Shown here in pieces: positions 35,502 to 43,564 of a stretch of DNA of 64,000 nt. Below the pieces are notes generated by a model. The model was not told the origin of the DNA, did no database searches, and saw only the letters and a program-made list of their open reading frames with translations. Origin of the DNA: Candidatus Bathyarchaeota archaeon A05DMB-2 (GTDB taxonomy: Archaea; Thermoproteota; Bathyarchaeia; Bathyarchaeales; Bathycorpusculaceae); assembly GCA_018475625.1 (NCBI GenBank), contig JAAKEZ010000007.1:62001-126000 (forward strand). The letters are read 5' to 3'. The first letter of the stretch is position 1; every line of letters begins with the position of its first letter. A program made the position numbers and the translations under genes.

Positions 35502-38312
35502 CTATTGCGAGGCTATCTCCGCCTCTGGCTTAGCCGTTTCCTCGCTTTTTTCTTGAGCGGGCGTTTCTTCCTTTTTTATTTCTGGAGTCTCTGGCAATTT
35601 GGGGCATTCTGCTTGAATGATTTCTTCTCTGAGGTCTAGGACGCCTTTGACTGCGCCGTCTTCCAAGTACTCAAGTTGGAACCCCATCTTCTTGGTCAAG
35701 CTTAAGGCTCTGGCGTTGTCAGGCAGCATTATGGCGTAAACTTTTTCGACATGCATTTCCTTGGCGATTTCAAGAACGTAATCTACCATTTTGGTACCTA
35801 GTCCCAAGCCTTGCCACTTGTCGCCGATGATGAAGGCTAGTTCGCCGCTTTTTCCATCAGGCTCGATGCTGATTCTGGCTACGCCTAGGATTTTTCTGCG
35901 TCCTTCCTCGGTTAGCTCTGCCACGATGGCGATTTCGCGGTCGTAGTCGATGTTGCAGTAGCGCACTCGGACTTCGTGGGGCGTGTCTTTCAGCATCTGG
36001 AAGAACCTGTAGCGGATGGATTCTTCGGAGAAGCTCTGGAACATTTCCAGCCACATGGGCTCGTCTTCGGGTTTTATGGGTCTCAGCAGCACCTCTTGCC
36101 TGTTCTCAAGTGTCCACAAAGTCTCGTACTTCTTTGGGTAAGGACTAATCACCAAGTGCTCGTGCGGTTCGAACCTCTTGAAAACGTGGTCCTTGTCAAC
36201 GACCACTCGCGCGTCGAGGATGCAGGCTTCCTTATCGTTTATGAGGAGCGGGTTGATGTCAATTTCCTTTATCTGCGGAAAGTCGATGAGCAGCTGCGAG
36301 AACAGTAGCATAGTCTCTTCCAAAAGCTTGAGGTTGGCTGGCGGCTCGTTCCTGTAGCCCTTCAGAAGCTGGTAGACTTTGGTTTCCTCCATCATTCTGC
36401 GAATGAGCGTGGTGTTCAATGGCGGCAGCCCGATGGAGTAGTCTTTGAAGAGTTCGACGCCGACGCCTCCCATGCCAAAGAGGATTACTGGACCGAAGAG
36501 TGGATCAGTTTTTCCGCCTAATATGACTTCGTAGCCTTTACTGCTGATCATGGGCTGGACGGTGACGCCGATGATTTCCGCGGTCGGGTTGTACTGCTTC
36601 ACTCGCTGCATGATTATGTCGAACGCTCGCCTGACTTCGGAGTCGGTGTGTATGTTGAGTATGACGCCTCCCGCATCGGTCTTATGGGCTATTTGAGGTG
36701 ACAGAATCTTAAGAACCACTGGGTAGCCTATCTGATGCGCGAACGCCACGGCTTCCTCGGCGTTTATGGCAACCTTGGTGGTTACGACTGGAAACTTGTA
36801 GTATTCCAGGATTTTTTTCGCTTCGTCCTCGGTTAGCAGTTCGCGGTTTTCCGCCGCGGCATTTCTGAGAATAACCATTATGGGTCGTTTCGGAGGCGTA
36901 GCGTCCAGCGGAAGCTCTTCAGGAGTCTCGTAAATCAGGTCAAGGTTTCGCTTGTACTGAACCATGTACATGTACGTTTTGATGGCGTGTTCTGGCGTGG
37001 AGTAGGTTGGAATGTTGTTGGCGTTTAGGATGCGGTTTGCTTCTTCCACCGCACCGAATCCCATGAAACTCGTGATTATGGTCTTGTTCTGGTAAGTCTT
37101 GCTCCTCACCAACTCCACGATGGTTTTAGCTATTTCCACCGCTTCTGACACAGCTTGCTGAGTGAAAATGGCGAGTATGCCATCGATATTTTCATCATTG
37201 AGGCAGGCTTCCATCGCAACTTTGTAGCGGTCAGCTCTAGCATCCCCCAGCACATCGATTGGGTTGCCTCGACTCCAGAAAGGCGGCAACACAGCGTTTA
37301 ATGCGTCCATAGTTTTGGGGCTTAGTTTGGCAAGTTTGCCTCCCTTCGCCATTAAGGCGTCGGTCGCCATGACACCTGGACCGCCCGCGTTCGTGATTAT
37401 CGCCAAATTGGGTCCTTTCGGCAACGGTTGGGTTCCTAAAACCTCCGCAGCATTGAACAAGTCCTCAATCTCATCCACGCGCACTATGCCCGCCCGTTTG
37501 AACGCGGCGTCGTAAATATCGTCTTCGCCTGAAAGCGAACCAGTGTGAGACGCGACTGCTTTTGCGCTTTCGCTGAACTTGCCTGCTTTTACCACTATTA
37601 TGGGCTTAGTTCGAGCGAAGTGCCGAGCGGCGCTCATGAACTTCCGCGCTTCAGTGATGCCTTCCACGTACATGAGTATGCTTTTGGTTTGTGGATCGGT
37701 GCCGAAGTAGTCAATGAGGTCACCGAAGTCCACGTCAATCATGGAGCCCACGGAGACGAAGTTGCTGAAGCCAATGTTCTCATGAATCGCCCAGTCAAGG
37801 ATGGCTGAACCCAGCGCGCCGCTTTGCGAGAGAAACGCGATGTTGCCTGCTTTCGGCATCTTATCCACGAAAGTGGCGTTCAAGTTTATCCGAGGGCGGA
37901 TTACTCCAATGCAGTTTGGTCCGATGACGCGTAAGCTGTACTTTTTCTTAACTTCCAGAATCTTGGCTTCCAAGGCTTTGCCTTCAGGTCCAGTTTCCTT
38001 GAAGCCCGCTGAGACTATAATTACGCCTTTAACGCCTGCTTTTCCGCATTCCTCCACCACATCAGGAACGGTTTTCGCCGGCGTGGCAATCATCGCCAAG
38101 TCAACAGGTTCAGGGATTTGCCCCACGGTCTGGTAGGTTTTTACGCCGAGAATCTCGGGTTTCCGTATGTTAACGAAGTAAACTTTGCCCGCGTAACCAT
38201 ACTGAGTGAAGTTTTTCACTATGGCGTAGCCGACTGAGCCTTCAACATCGCTGGCGCCTATAATGGCTACGCTTCGAGGGTTGAAAATCTTGTCGAGGTT
38301 TAAGGTAACCAT
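35502..38312 (-). CDS. ADP-forming acyl-CoA synthetase (alpha+beta) fused to GNAT acetyltransferase
   Basis: ADP-forming acyl-CoA synthetases interconvert acyl-CoA and acid with ATP. Fusions to a GNAT domain include bacterial protein lysine acetyltransferases (Pat/PatZ). The 936-residue protein has a CoA-binding Rossmann part (AIIGASDVEGSVGYAI). The succinyl-CoA-ligase-like part contains SHTGSLSGEDDIYD, whose His sits at the phosphorylated site. An ATP-grasp region runs from about residue 480 to 700 (GYPVVLKILSPQIAHKT). The GNAT domain closes it (GDKWQGLGLGTKMVDYVLE). A tail rich in Glu and Ala ends the chain. The start is the ATG at 38312; an upstream in-frame Met exists. Whether it makes acetate/ATP, acetylates proteins, or both is open. 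Confidence 0.88.
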   Translation of the reverse strand: MVTLNLDKIFNPRSVAIIGASDVEGSVGYAIVKNFTQYGYAGKVYFVNIRKPEILGVKTYQTVGQIPEPVDLAMIATPAKTVPDVVEECGKAGVKGVIIVSAGFKETGPEGKALEAKILEVKKKYSLRVIGPNCIGVIRPRINLNATFVDKMPKAGNIAFLSQSGALGSAILDWAIHENIGFSNFVSVGSMIDVDFGDLIDYFGTDPQTKSILMYVEGITEARKFMSAARHFARTKPIIVVKAGKFSESAKAVASHTGSLSGEDDIYDAAFKRAGIVRVDEIEDLFNAAEVLGTQPLPKGPNLAIITNAGGPGVMATDALMAKGGKLAKLSPKTMDALNAVLPPFWSRGNPIDVLGDARADRYKVAMEACLNDENIDGILAIFTQQAVSEAVEIAKTIVELVRSKTYQNKTIITSFMGFGAVEEANRILNANNIPTYSTPEHAIKTYMYMVQYKRNLDLIYETPEELPLDATPPKRPIMVILRNAAAENRELLTEDEAKKILEYYKFPVVTTKVAINAEEAVAFAHQIGYPVVLKILSPQIAHKTDAGGVILNIHTDSEVRRAFDIIMQRVKQYNPTAEIIGVTVQPMISSKGYEVILGGKTDPLFGPVILFGMGGVGVELFKDYSIGLPPLNTTLIRRMMEETKVYQLLKGYRNEPPANLKLLEETMLLFSQLLIDFPQIKEIDINPLLINDKEACILDARVVVDKDHVFKRFEPHEHLVISPYPKKYETLWTLENRQEVLLRPIKPEDEPMWLEMFQSFSEESIRYRFFQMLKDTPHEVRVRYCNIDYDREIAIVAELTEEGRRKILGVARISIEPDGKSGELAFIIGDKWQGLGLGTKMVDYVLEIAKEMHVEKVYAIMLPDNARALSLTKKMGFQLEYLEDGAVKGVLDLREEIIQAECPKLPETPEIKKEETPAQEKSEETAKPEAEIASQ

Positions 38313-38549
38313 TGGCTGATACCTTCCCTGGTTTAGGGCGTGCAAAGGGGCAATTAAAAGCTTATGCATCAGCAGTCTACCTCTTTTCGTACCAATATTA
38401 TGAAACGCTAACAGGCAGACGCTGAAGCTGACATGGGGCTGGTGTCCCAACGACTCTTCAAGAGGGGATGACAGGTTACGAATGGAAGTAGTTGAGCGAA
38501 TTCTATAGGCTTAGATACTGGACAGCGCGTTAAGAGATGGAAGCTGAAC

Positions 38550-38822
38550 TTACGTGGTAACCATGAGTTCATTCTGTTTCTTAAACGCGCCGCAAGCACG
38601 TCCTGGTCTGTGGTCTCTAGCGCAGACCTGAACTCCCTCGATTTCGTCGTAGTTGGCGCAGTTCAAGCAGAACCTTTCATGCACGTTGTCCGGGTTCACG
38701 CTTGAATTTTTAGGTGTGAATTCTTGGCAACACGCCGATGGCCCATGGTGCATGGCGCACAAAGCGACACCTTCAACGTCTCTTCGGTCTTCAAGGTTTG
38801 CGCAGTCTCTGCAACTTTCTAT
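38550..38822 (-). CDS. Small Cys/His-rich protein with internally duplicated motif
   Basis: No known family is recognised. The strong feature is an internal duplication of about 33 residues. Each half has C-x2-C-A-N, then an acidic turn, V/IEGV, then CA followed by H-x-P and a final Cys (CRDCANLEDRRDVEGVALCA and CLNCANYDEIEGVQVCA). Eight-plus Cys and several His suggest two zinc sites. The first half lies before the first standard start (TTG at 38762). The frame runs from a stop at about 38840 to ATA at 38820-38822, 12 bases after GGAGGTGA. An ATA or other non-standard start is therefore the simplest reading. The gene follows the Dph6-like copy 2 by 22 bases. Confidence 0.7.
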   Translation of the reverse strand: MESCRDCANLEDRRDVEGVALCAMHHGPSACCQEFTPKNSSVNPDNVHERFCLNCANYDEIEGVQVCARDHRPGRACGAFKKQNELMVTT

Positions 38823-38844
38823 ATGCGTTTGTCTTCACCTCCGT

Positions 38845-39510
38845 TTATTTTGAGGTAAGCGAAGGCTCGATGGGCTCCATGATGTAGCCGTTTTCGGTTT
38901 TTAACTTCTTGAAACAGGGAACTTGGATGGCTTTCGTGAAAAACGGCGCATCCACCGTCATAGTATGGTACTCCCCGAATTCGCCGCATAAGTCCAAACC
39001 GTTTTTCTCATGAAGCTCTTCCATCATCTTCAAACGCTGCTCGTCGATGGTTTTGCCCAGCCAGTCTTCAGTTAACCAAGGTTTCTTGACGCAGGTGAAT
39101 ATGGTTTTGAAACCGCTGGCTATCAGTTCCTCTATGATGCTTTTGCGGTTTTTTTCCCAGAGTGGCTTGATTACTTCGACACCTGTGCCCTCGCATACGT
39201 CGTCTATCCAGTTGCCGTGGAGGCTGTCGACGTAGCTGATGTCTCCTGTGACTACTGCTTCGATGCCGTACTCTTCTTTGAGCTCGACGATTGCTTCGCG
39301 GTACGATTCTTTGTAGGGAGGGTCGAGGCGTTCCCAAAGGAAGGGTATTTTGACAGCTTCAGATTGCAGCTTGATGATGGGGAGCGGATGTGAGAGGGAG
39401 GGGTTTTCCCAGATGAAAGTAACTATGTATGCTACATCGTGGTCTTTCATAGTTTTTAGATAAGCAAGAGAGGAATCTTTGCCGCCTGTCCACAAGGATG
39501 CAACTCTCAT
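38845..39510 (-). CDS. Dph6-like PP-loop ATPase, copy 2
   Basis: The 221-residue product has the PP-loop SLWTGGKDSSLAYL at its start and ends the conserved core with CGEFGEYHTMTVDAPFF. ISYVDSLHGNWIDDVC matches the AGDINVP-type segment of copy 1 in position. It is clearly paralogous to 7245-7916 but only distantly similar. It could be the true diphthine-ammonia ligase or a different amidating enzyme. A TATA-like stretch lies upstream in AT-rich DNA. The Cys-rich gene follows it on the same strand. Confidence 0.8.
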   Translation of the reverse strand: MRVASLWTGGKDSSLAYLKTMKDHDVAYIVTFIWENPSLSHPLPIIKLQSEAVKIPFLWERLDPPYKESYREAIVELKEEYGIEAVVTGDISYVDSLHGNWIDDVCEGTGVEVIKPLWEKNRKSIIEELIASGFKTIFTCVKKPWLTEDWLGKTIDEQRLKMMEELHEKNGLDLCGEFGEYHTMTVDAPFFTKAIQVPCFKKLKTENGYIMEPIEPSLTSK

Positions 39511-40200
39511 GAGGCATCACCGCTGATTGATTCATGTCTAGAGTGAATCTTCATTTTTTCATCATTTACCTGATATTCTGGTTATATGTCCTATTATTTC
39601 TAAATAAATCTGGCCGTATAAAAGTATTTCTCACAAATTTATAGACAAATGTTTTTAAATAATGTGAGGCGTGGCCGAGTAAACAATTTTGTTTCCAAAA
39701 GGAAAAATCGATAAAGCAATCAGCTGGTTTCAACCCTCTTAAGCCAAAATTTAATCTTAGACTGTAAAGTGATTATGAGTCTTGTAAAAGTGTTCAGTCT
39801 TCTGCGCCGTGGGATGCTCATGTTAAGAAAGTTTTTTGCACACTTTTTAGTGTTAACAGCAATTGGCGATAAAAGATGCAACCTCATTGTGATACGTTGC
39901 TTTCTACTCCACGGATATTCTTGTTTTGTACTCTCAAGTGTTGGAGATGCTGAACGATGTCGAGGTTTCCACATTTTCCTGCTGGCTCCTTTACTGACTT
40001 GTTTGGGTTTACCACGTACATGGCGGATGTACGTAGTAACAGGAAACTTGCCACGTACACACTCGTCCATTCATGTACGTAGTTATCTCAGGTTCGGCAC
40101 TCGACAGCCGAGAAATGTGTTAGCCTCTTTTGCTTGTTCTTGCTCCAAATTTATATTCGAGTAACGAGCAAAATAGCTCATAAGGTTCTGGAGAAAAGTC
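39511..40200. other. 690-base intergenic region with no clear gene
   Basis: The region is AT-rich. Frames on both strands (39720-40070 minus, 39769-40164 plus) lack recognisable domains and overlap each other, so they are probably spurious. The minus frame includes TTYIRHVRGKPKQV, which I cannot place. Two tandem dyads lie at 40013-40086. TATA-like TTTATATTC (about 40150) serves thyA. A fragment GGCGTGGCCGAGT at 39665 resembles a tRNA start but has no fold. Confidence 0.5.
40013..40086. repeat. Two tandem dyads with ACGTACA/TGTACGT arms
   Basis: Unit 1 (about 40013-40041) and unit 2 (about 40051-40086) each begin with CCACGTACA and end with ATGTACGTAGT. The arms of each unit are inverted repeats; spacers are 5 and 13 bases. 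They lie 115 to 190 bases upstream of the thymidylate synthase ATG. They could be operators or hairpins in a longer leader. Confidence 0.6.
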
Positions 40201-40944
40201 ATGAAACATGTCAAAATCACGGCTTTCGATTGCCCAGACGCGTGGTTTCAAACGTTAAGCCGCATCTGGAATGAGGGTGACGTTTTCCAAGTGGGCTATG
40301 GCTCGGAGGTAACGGAGACAAAGAAGCTTAATTTGACCTTGGAAATAACACATCCCGAGACCAGACCATTAGTCAGCGATAAGGCTCCTTGTGACATACG
40401 GTACGTACAGGGTTACGCTTTGGAATACTTGTGGTGCGGTGAGAAACAGCAGGATGAAACGTACACGTACGGCAGCAGGCTCAACAATCCTGTCAACCAG
40501 ATAGAGGAAGCGGTGAAAAGGTATGTGGAGGAACAGCGGGATAGGCAGGTTACTATGGTCATCCGTTTACCCGAGGACATAAAGAAAAGCATCGACGCTA
40601 AGAGGCATGAGCCTCCCTGTTTAAGCCTGATTGACACCGAGATTCTTGAGGGAAAAATGCACCTAACCTGCTATTTCAGATCGTGGGACGCGTATGCGGG
40701 TTTGCCTGCCAATATCGCGGGGTTGCAGCTTTTCAACGAGGCCTTCGTGAAAGAGATTAACAGCCGCGGCAACTTCTCGCTTGAGACTGGCAAGCTTATT
40801 TTCCATTCAAAGAACTGCCACATATACCAGAGGCAAAACAAATTGGTTGAGGAGCTTCTGAAGCCAAAGAGCAGCGGGGGCGGTGTGCCGCGGATGGCGA
40901 CGACGATTAAAGGTGCTCTCCAGCGGAATGAGCGCAACGGATAA
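40201..40944 (+). CDS. thyA: Archaeal-type thymidylate synthase family protein
   Basis: The enzyme makes dTMP (or hydroxymethylates dCMP in related forms) with a folate-type C1 donor. In 247 residues the synthase signature is present: TYGSRLNNP and QIEEAVKRYV near residue 100. The catalytic cysteine is in HEPPCLSLID, and the nucleotide-binding RSWDAYAGLPANIAGLQ follows. The C-terminus NCHIYQRQN corresponds to the conserved HIY motif. The N-terminal part is the extended archaeal form. GGAG precedes the ATG at 40201. The small gene at 40944 overlaps its stop by one base. Confidence 0.85.
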   Translation: MKHVKITAFDCPDAWFQTLSRIWNEGDVFQVGYGSEVTETKKLNLTLEITHPETRPLVSDKAPCDIRYVQGYALEYLWCGEKQQDETYTYGSRLNNPVNQIEEAVKRYVEEQRDRQVTMVIRLPEDIKKSIDAKRHEPPCLSLIDTEILEGKMHLTCYFRSWDAYAGLPANIAGLQLFNEAFVKEINSRGNFSLETGKLIFHSKNCHIYQRQNKLVEELLKPKSSGGGVPRMATTIKGALQRNERNG

Positions 40945-41330
40945 TGAGCGTGCCTTTCTCAATTGGCAGTAGCGCGGCTAAAAAACAGGCGGTTGCAAAA
41001 TTGAGTGAGCTTATTAGAGTCAGGAAGTGGACGGAGTTCAAGCGACTAGTCATGGAGCTGAAGCCTGACTCAATAGTCTACAGCATCGACCAGAACGCCA
41101 TGTCCCAGGCAAAGGAGCTCACGGCGTTAAGGCTAATTCTTCTGGCGCGAGGCGGCTACCACGTTTACATTGATTTTCCAAAGGGAAAAGAAAACGTTCT
41201 GAGGGAAACTGGCATCCCCATACACGAAGACAAGAATGGCAACCGCTATTTAGAAGACGACGACGTGATTCAGTTCATCAAGCGAGAACTAGGCGAGAAC
41301 CTACAGGTGTTCTCATTCTGGACAACTTAA
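40944..41330 (+). CDS. Uncharacterised small protein coupled to thymidylate synthase
   Basis: I do not recognise a family. The 128-residue product has a basic-helical N-terminal part (AVAKLSELIRVRKWTEFKRL). The centre includes DSIVYSIDQNAMSQAKELTALRLILLARGGYHVYIDFP. The tail is acidic (YLEDDDVIQFIKREL). It looks like a compact alpha/beta domain without Cys or membrane segments. Its ATG overlaps the thyA stop (TAATG), so the two are co-translated and a folate or nucleotide role is conceivable (inference). Confidence 0.75.
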   Translation: MSVPFSIGSSAAKKQAVAKLSELIRVRKWTEFKRLVMELKPDSIVYSIDQNAMSQAKELTALRLILLARGGYHVYIDFPKGKENVLRETGIPIHEDKNGNRYLEDDDVIQFIKRELGENLQVFSFWTT

Positions 41331-41344
41331 GCAAGTAGTTTTTT

Positions 41345-41572
41345 CTTGGGAAGTGTTCTTTGCTGTGCCCTACCTCGGCGTCTGTCATGGTCTGCAGCTT
41401 AAGCGAGCCTATAACGTAGTCCTCGTTCCGATGTGTTTTCAGAATGTACTTTATCTTAGCACTCAGCGAGCCGCTTGTAGACTTGGCAGTCGCGTCGCGT
41501 GTTCACAATAACCGCTTCGCCCTCTTCCGAGAGAAAGTAGTTGTTGTGCGCTATGCCTTCGGACTCAACCAT
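41345..41572 (-). pseudogene. Frameshifted fragment of an MBL-fold (ETHE1/persulfide dioxygenase-like) hydrolase
   Basis: On the minus strand ATG 41572 starts MVESEGIAHNNYFL and GEAVIVNTRRDCQVYKRLAE, then a stop at 41456. Shifting frame continues the same fold as KIKYILKTHRNEDYVIGSLKL and TDAEVGHSKEHF. Both parts match the N-terminal portion of metallo-beta-lactamase proteins related to persulfide dioxygenases, so one frameshift splits the gene. The zinc-binding main motif region and the rest are lost. It is a decayed remnant downstream of the thyA pair. Confidence 0.6.
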
Positions 41573-41650
41573 TTCAACTTTATATATTCAACATCTCAAA
41601 AAAGTTAAATGATTATAGAAGTTGAGGGTGGAGAAATGATTACGGGAACG

Positions 41651-42871
41651 CTATCCTTGCCAATCTAAGAGGCGTCTCTCGCCTTCCAGCTTCTTAATGC
41701 TGGTGACGTCCTGCACAACTTCCATCGTTCCCAAGTACTTTCCGCTTGCGTCTCTCACGGCGAAGAACCTTATGTGGACGAAGCGATTGTCTAGGGTAAT
41801 CCAGAACTCGGCGACGTTCCGCTTGCCTGTTTTGAAGGAATCCACGATTTTGCTCACTATGTGCAAGCTCTTTTCAGGGTGGCACTTCTGCACTTTTCTG
41901 CCGATTACGGCTTTGGTGCGTACGAAGATTCTCTGTTCAGGCTTGTTGAAGTACCGCACTGTATCATCAGCATCTACGAAGGTTATTTCCACTGGAAGTG
42001 TGTTCAGTAATCCGTCAAGCTGCTCCTTCGTGAGGTTTCCCGTCTCGAATTGGAGGACGCCTTCCGCTGCTGCTTGGACTGGCGCGGTCTCCGGTGGTGG
42101 CATGATTTTGATTAGTTCGGGTGGCGTGAAGTAGCAGTAGCCGATTTCGTCGAATTCTCTGCGGATTTCCTTCCATTCCTCCGCTGTGACGACGCTCATG
42201 GCTGCGGGAAAGAGCACGTTGTTTTCCTTGTAGAAGTGGTTTGGCAGCAAGTTATCCAGTGTTTTGGCGGTGTCCCAGAGCTGCTCCTTGAAAGCTGGGA
42301 AGCCCATGTTGTCCAAGTCGTTGACGAGGACATGGAGTTTCTTTTCCAGTTCGCGTATATCGTTGTGTTCCATCCACATGACTGCGGGCGGCTCGGTGAT
42401 TCCATGCTTCTCGATTATGGGGAAGAGCACGTTTTCCTCGCGCAGATAATGCTTCTCGGAGTCTGTGAAGTCCTCCGCCAAGTGTTCAACTTGGTGAATT
42501 TCCTCGGAGACGTAGCGGATGTCGCTTACTTTCAGCAACTTGCTCGCAAGGGTGACAAGTTGCTCCACCATCTTCACCATGATTTTATGCTCCTCCGTAA
42601 GTATGCTGATGGGCTGGCTGGGCTGAAGGTTCAGCGTCTGCTTTTCCAGCTGCTCCTTGAAGATAGCCATATGCACATCGCATAGCTTGCGCATTTCTTC
42701 TCTTTTCATGCCTTCCTTGCCGAGTTCTTCTTCAATCTTGGCAATTTCCAACGAGTCGGTTTCTTCAAAAACGTGCCTGAATTTTTCTTTAACTTGCTCA
42801 GGCGGCACTCCCGCGTGGAGTTGCCGGATGGCTTCTTTTATCTGGGCTTTCCTGTCCTCGCTCATGTTCAA
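41651..42871 (-). CDS. DUF438, hemerythrin HHE and PAS domain protein
   Basis: The 406-residue protein has an N-terminal DUF438 helix region (KEAIRQLHAGVPPEQVKEKF). A hemerythrin-like HHE four-helix bundle follows, with iron ligands in ILTEEHKIM, HYLREENVLFP, MEHNDIREL and HFYKENNVLFP. The C-terminal PAS domain (from about residue 285) has VDADDTVRYFNKPEQRIF and KYLGTMEVVQDVTSIKKLEG. This order is known from DUF438 proteins thought to sense O2, NO or redox. No output enzyme is fused. TATA-like AATTTAAAT lies just upstream (about 42881-42889). Confidence 0.88.
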   Translation of the reverse strand: MNMSEDRKAQIKEAIRQLHAGVPPEQVKEKFRHVFEETDSLEIAKIEEELGKEGMKREEMRKLCDVHMAIFKEQLEKQTLNLQPSQPISILTEEHKIMVKMVEQLVTLASKLLKVSDIRYVSEEIHQVEHLAEDFTDSEKHYLREENVLFPIIEKHGITEPPAVMWMEHNDIRELEKKLHVLVNDLDNMGFPAFKEQLWDTAKTLDNLLPNHFYKENNVLFPAAMSVVTAEEWKEIRREFDEIGYCYFTPPELIKIMPPPETAPVQAAAEGVLQFETGNLTKEQLDGLLNTLPVEITFVDADDTVRYFNKPEQRIFVRTKAVIGRKVQKCHPEKSLHIVSKIVDSFKTGKRNVAEFWITLDNRFVHIRFFAVRDASGKYLGTMEVVQDVTSIKKLEGERRLLDWQG

Positions 42872-43009
42872 CTTGCCTCAATTTAAATATTGACGTTTAA
42901 AACTGCTTAGGTAATTTTGATTTCAGCGGGCTCTAATATTCCTTACGCACATGCACAAGCACAGTTTATTAATGATTTAAGTGATAGCATTTCACGGAGC
43001 GAACAGTCC

Positions 43010-43531
43010 ATGACGCATCTTGCAACCTCAAAAATCCTAGAAGACATTATTATCGAGTTCCGAAAACAAGGACTCTCAGTTCCGCCAAAAGTGCTGACCG
43101 ACCTGAAATCAGCCCGCATCCTCATGACAGTCGAGGCCACTCAGCAGAAAGGCGCCGGCGACGCATCCATGAAAATCGACGAATACCTCAGCAGCGTAGA
43201 AGCCTACCTCATCACCGAGGCACAGAAAAAGTTTCCCCCAGAAAAGGTTGATGAGTGGCTGAGGCGGCTGGAGGCGGCAAGCTACGACACCTGCGGCGTC
43301 TGCGTGCCGAGGGAGAAAGAAGAATCAAAATTTATCACAGGCGTGCCACGCGACCAAAAGTGGATTCGCGTTGAACCGTTAGACAGCTTGCCAGCTGAGA
43401 AACTGAAGCAGCTTGCAGCGGAGACGAACCTTTCAGTGCGGGAAGAAAAGGATGGACACTTGACTGTTCACGGAAACGAGGAAGACATCAAACGATTCGT
43501 TAAGAAAATGGCTGAGCAAGCTGCCAAATAA
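43010..43531 (+). CDS. DUF2096-like archaeal conserved protein
   Basis: The 173-residue product resembles the archaeal DUF2096 family (function unknown). It opens ATSKILEDIIIEFRKQGLSVPPKVLTDL, a helical pair, and has SYDTCGVCVP in the middle. A C-terminal domain starts near DQKWIRVEPLDSLPAEKLKQLA. A longer frame from 42917 exists, but GGAG at 42996-42999 and the fold favour the ATG at 43010. It precedes the asparaginase gene by about 30 bases on the same strand. Confidence 0.7.
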   Translation: MTHLATSKILEDIIIEFRKQGLSVPPKVLTDLKSARILMTVEATQQKGAGDASMKIDEYLSSVEAYLITEAQKKFPPEKVDEWLRRLEAASYDTCGVCVPREKEESKFITGVPRDQKWIRVEPLDSLPAEKLKQLAAETNLSVREEKDGHLTVHGNEEDIKRFVKKMAEQAAK

Positions 43532-43564
43532 CAAGTTTGTGTGTCTATCCAGAAGGCGACGTGA

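Noticed and set aside
39663-39680. GGCGTGGCCGAGT resembling the start of a tRNA-Leu or tRNA-Ser
   Set aside because: No matching acceptor arm, anticodon stem or T arm can be folded in the next 90 bases.
39720-40164. Overlapping frames of 116 and 131 codons on opposite strands
   Set aside because: Neither has a ribosome site or a known domain. They overlap each other in AT-rich DNA with repeats.
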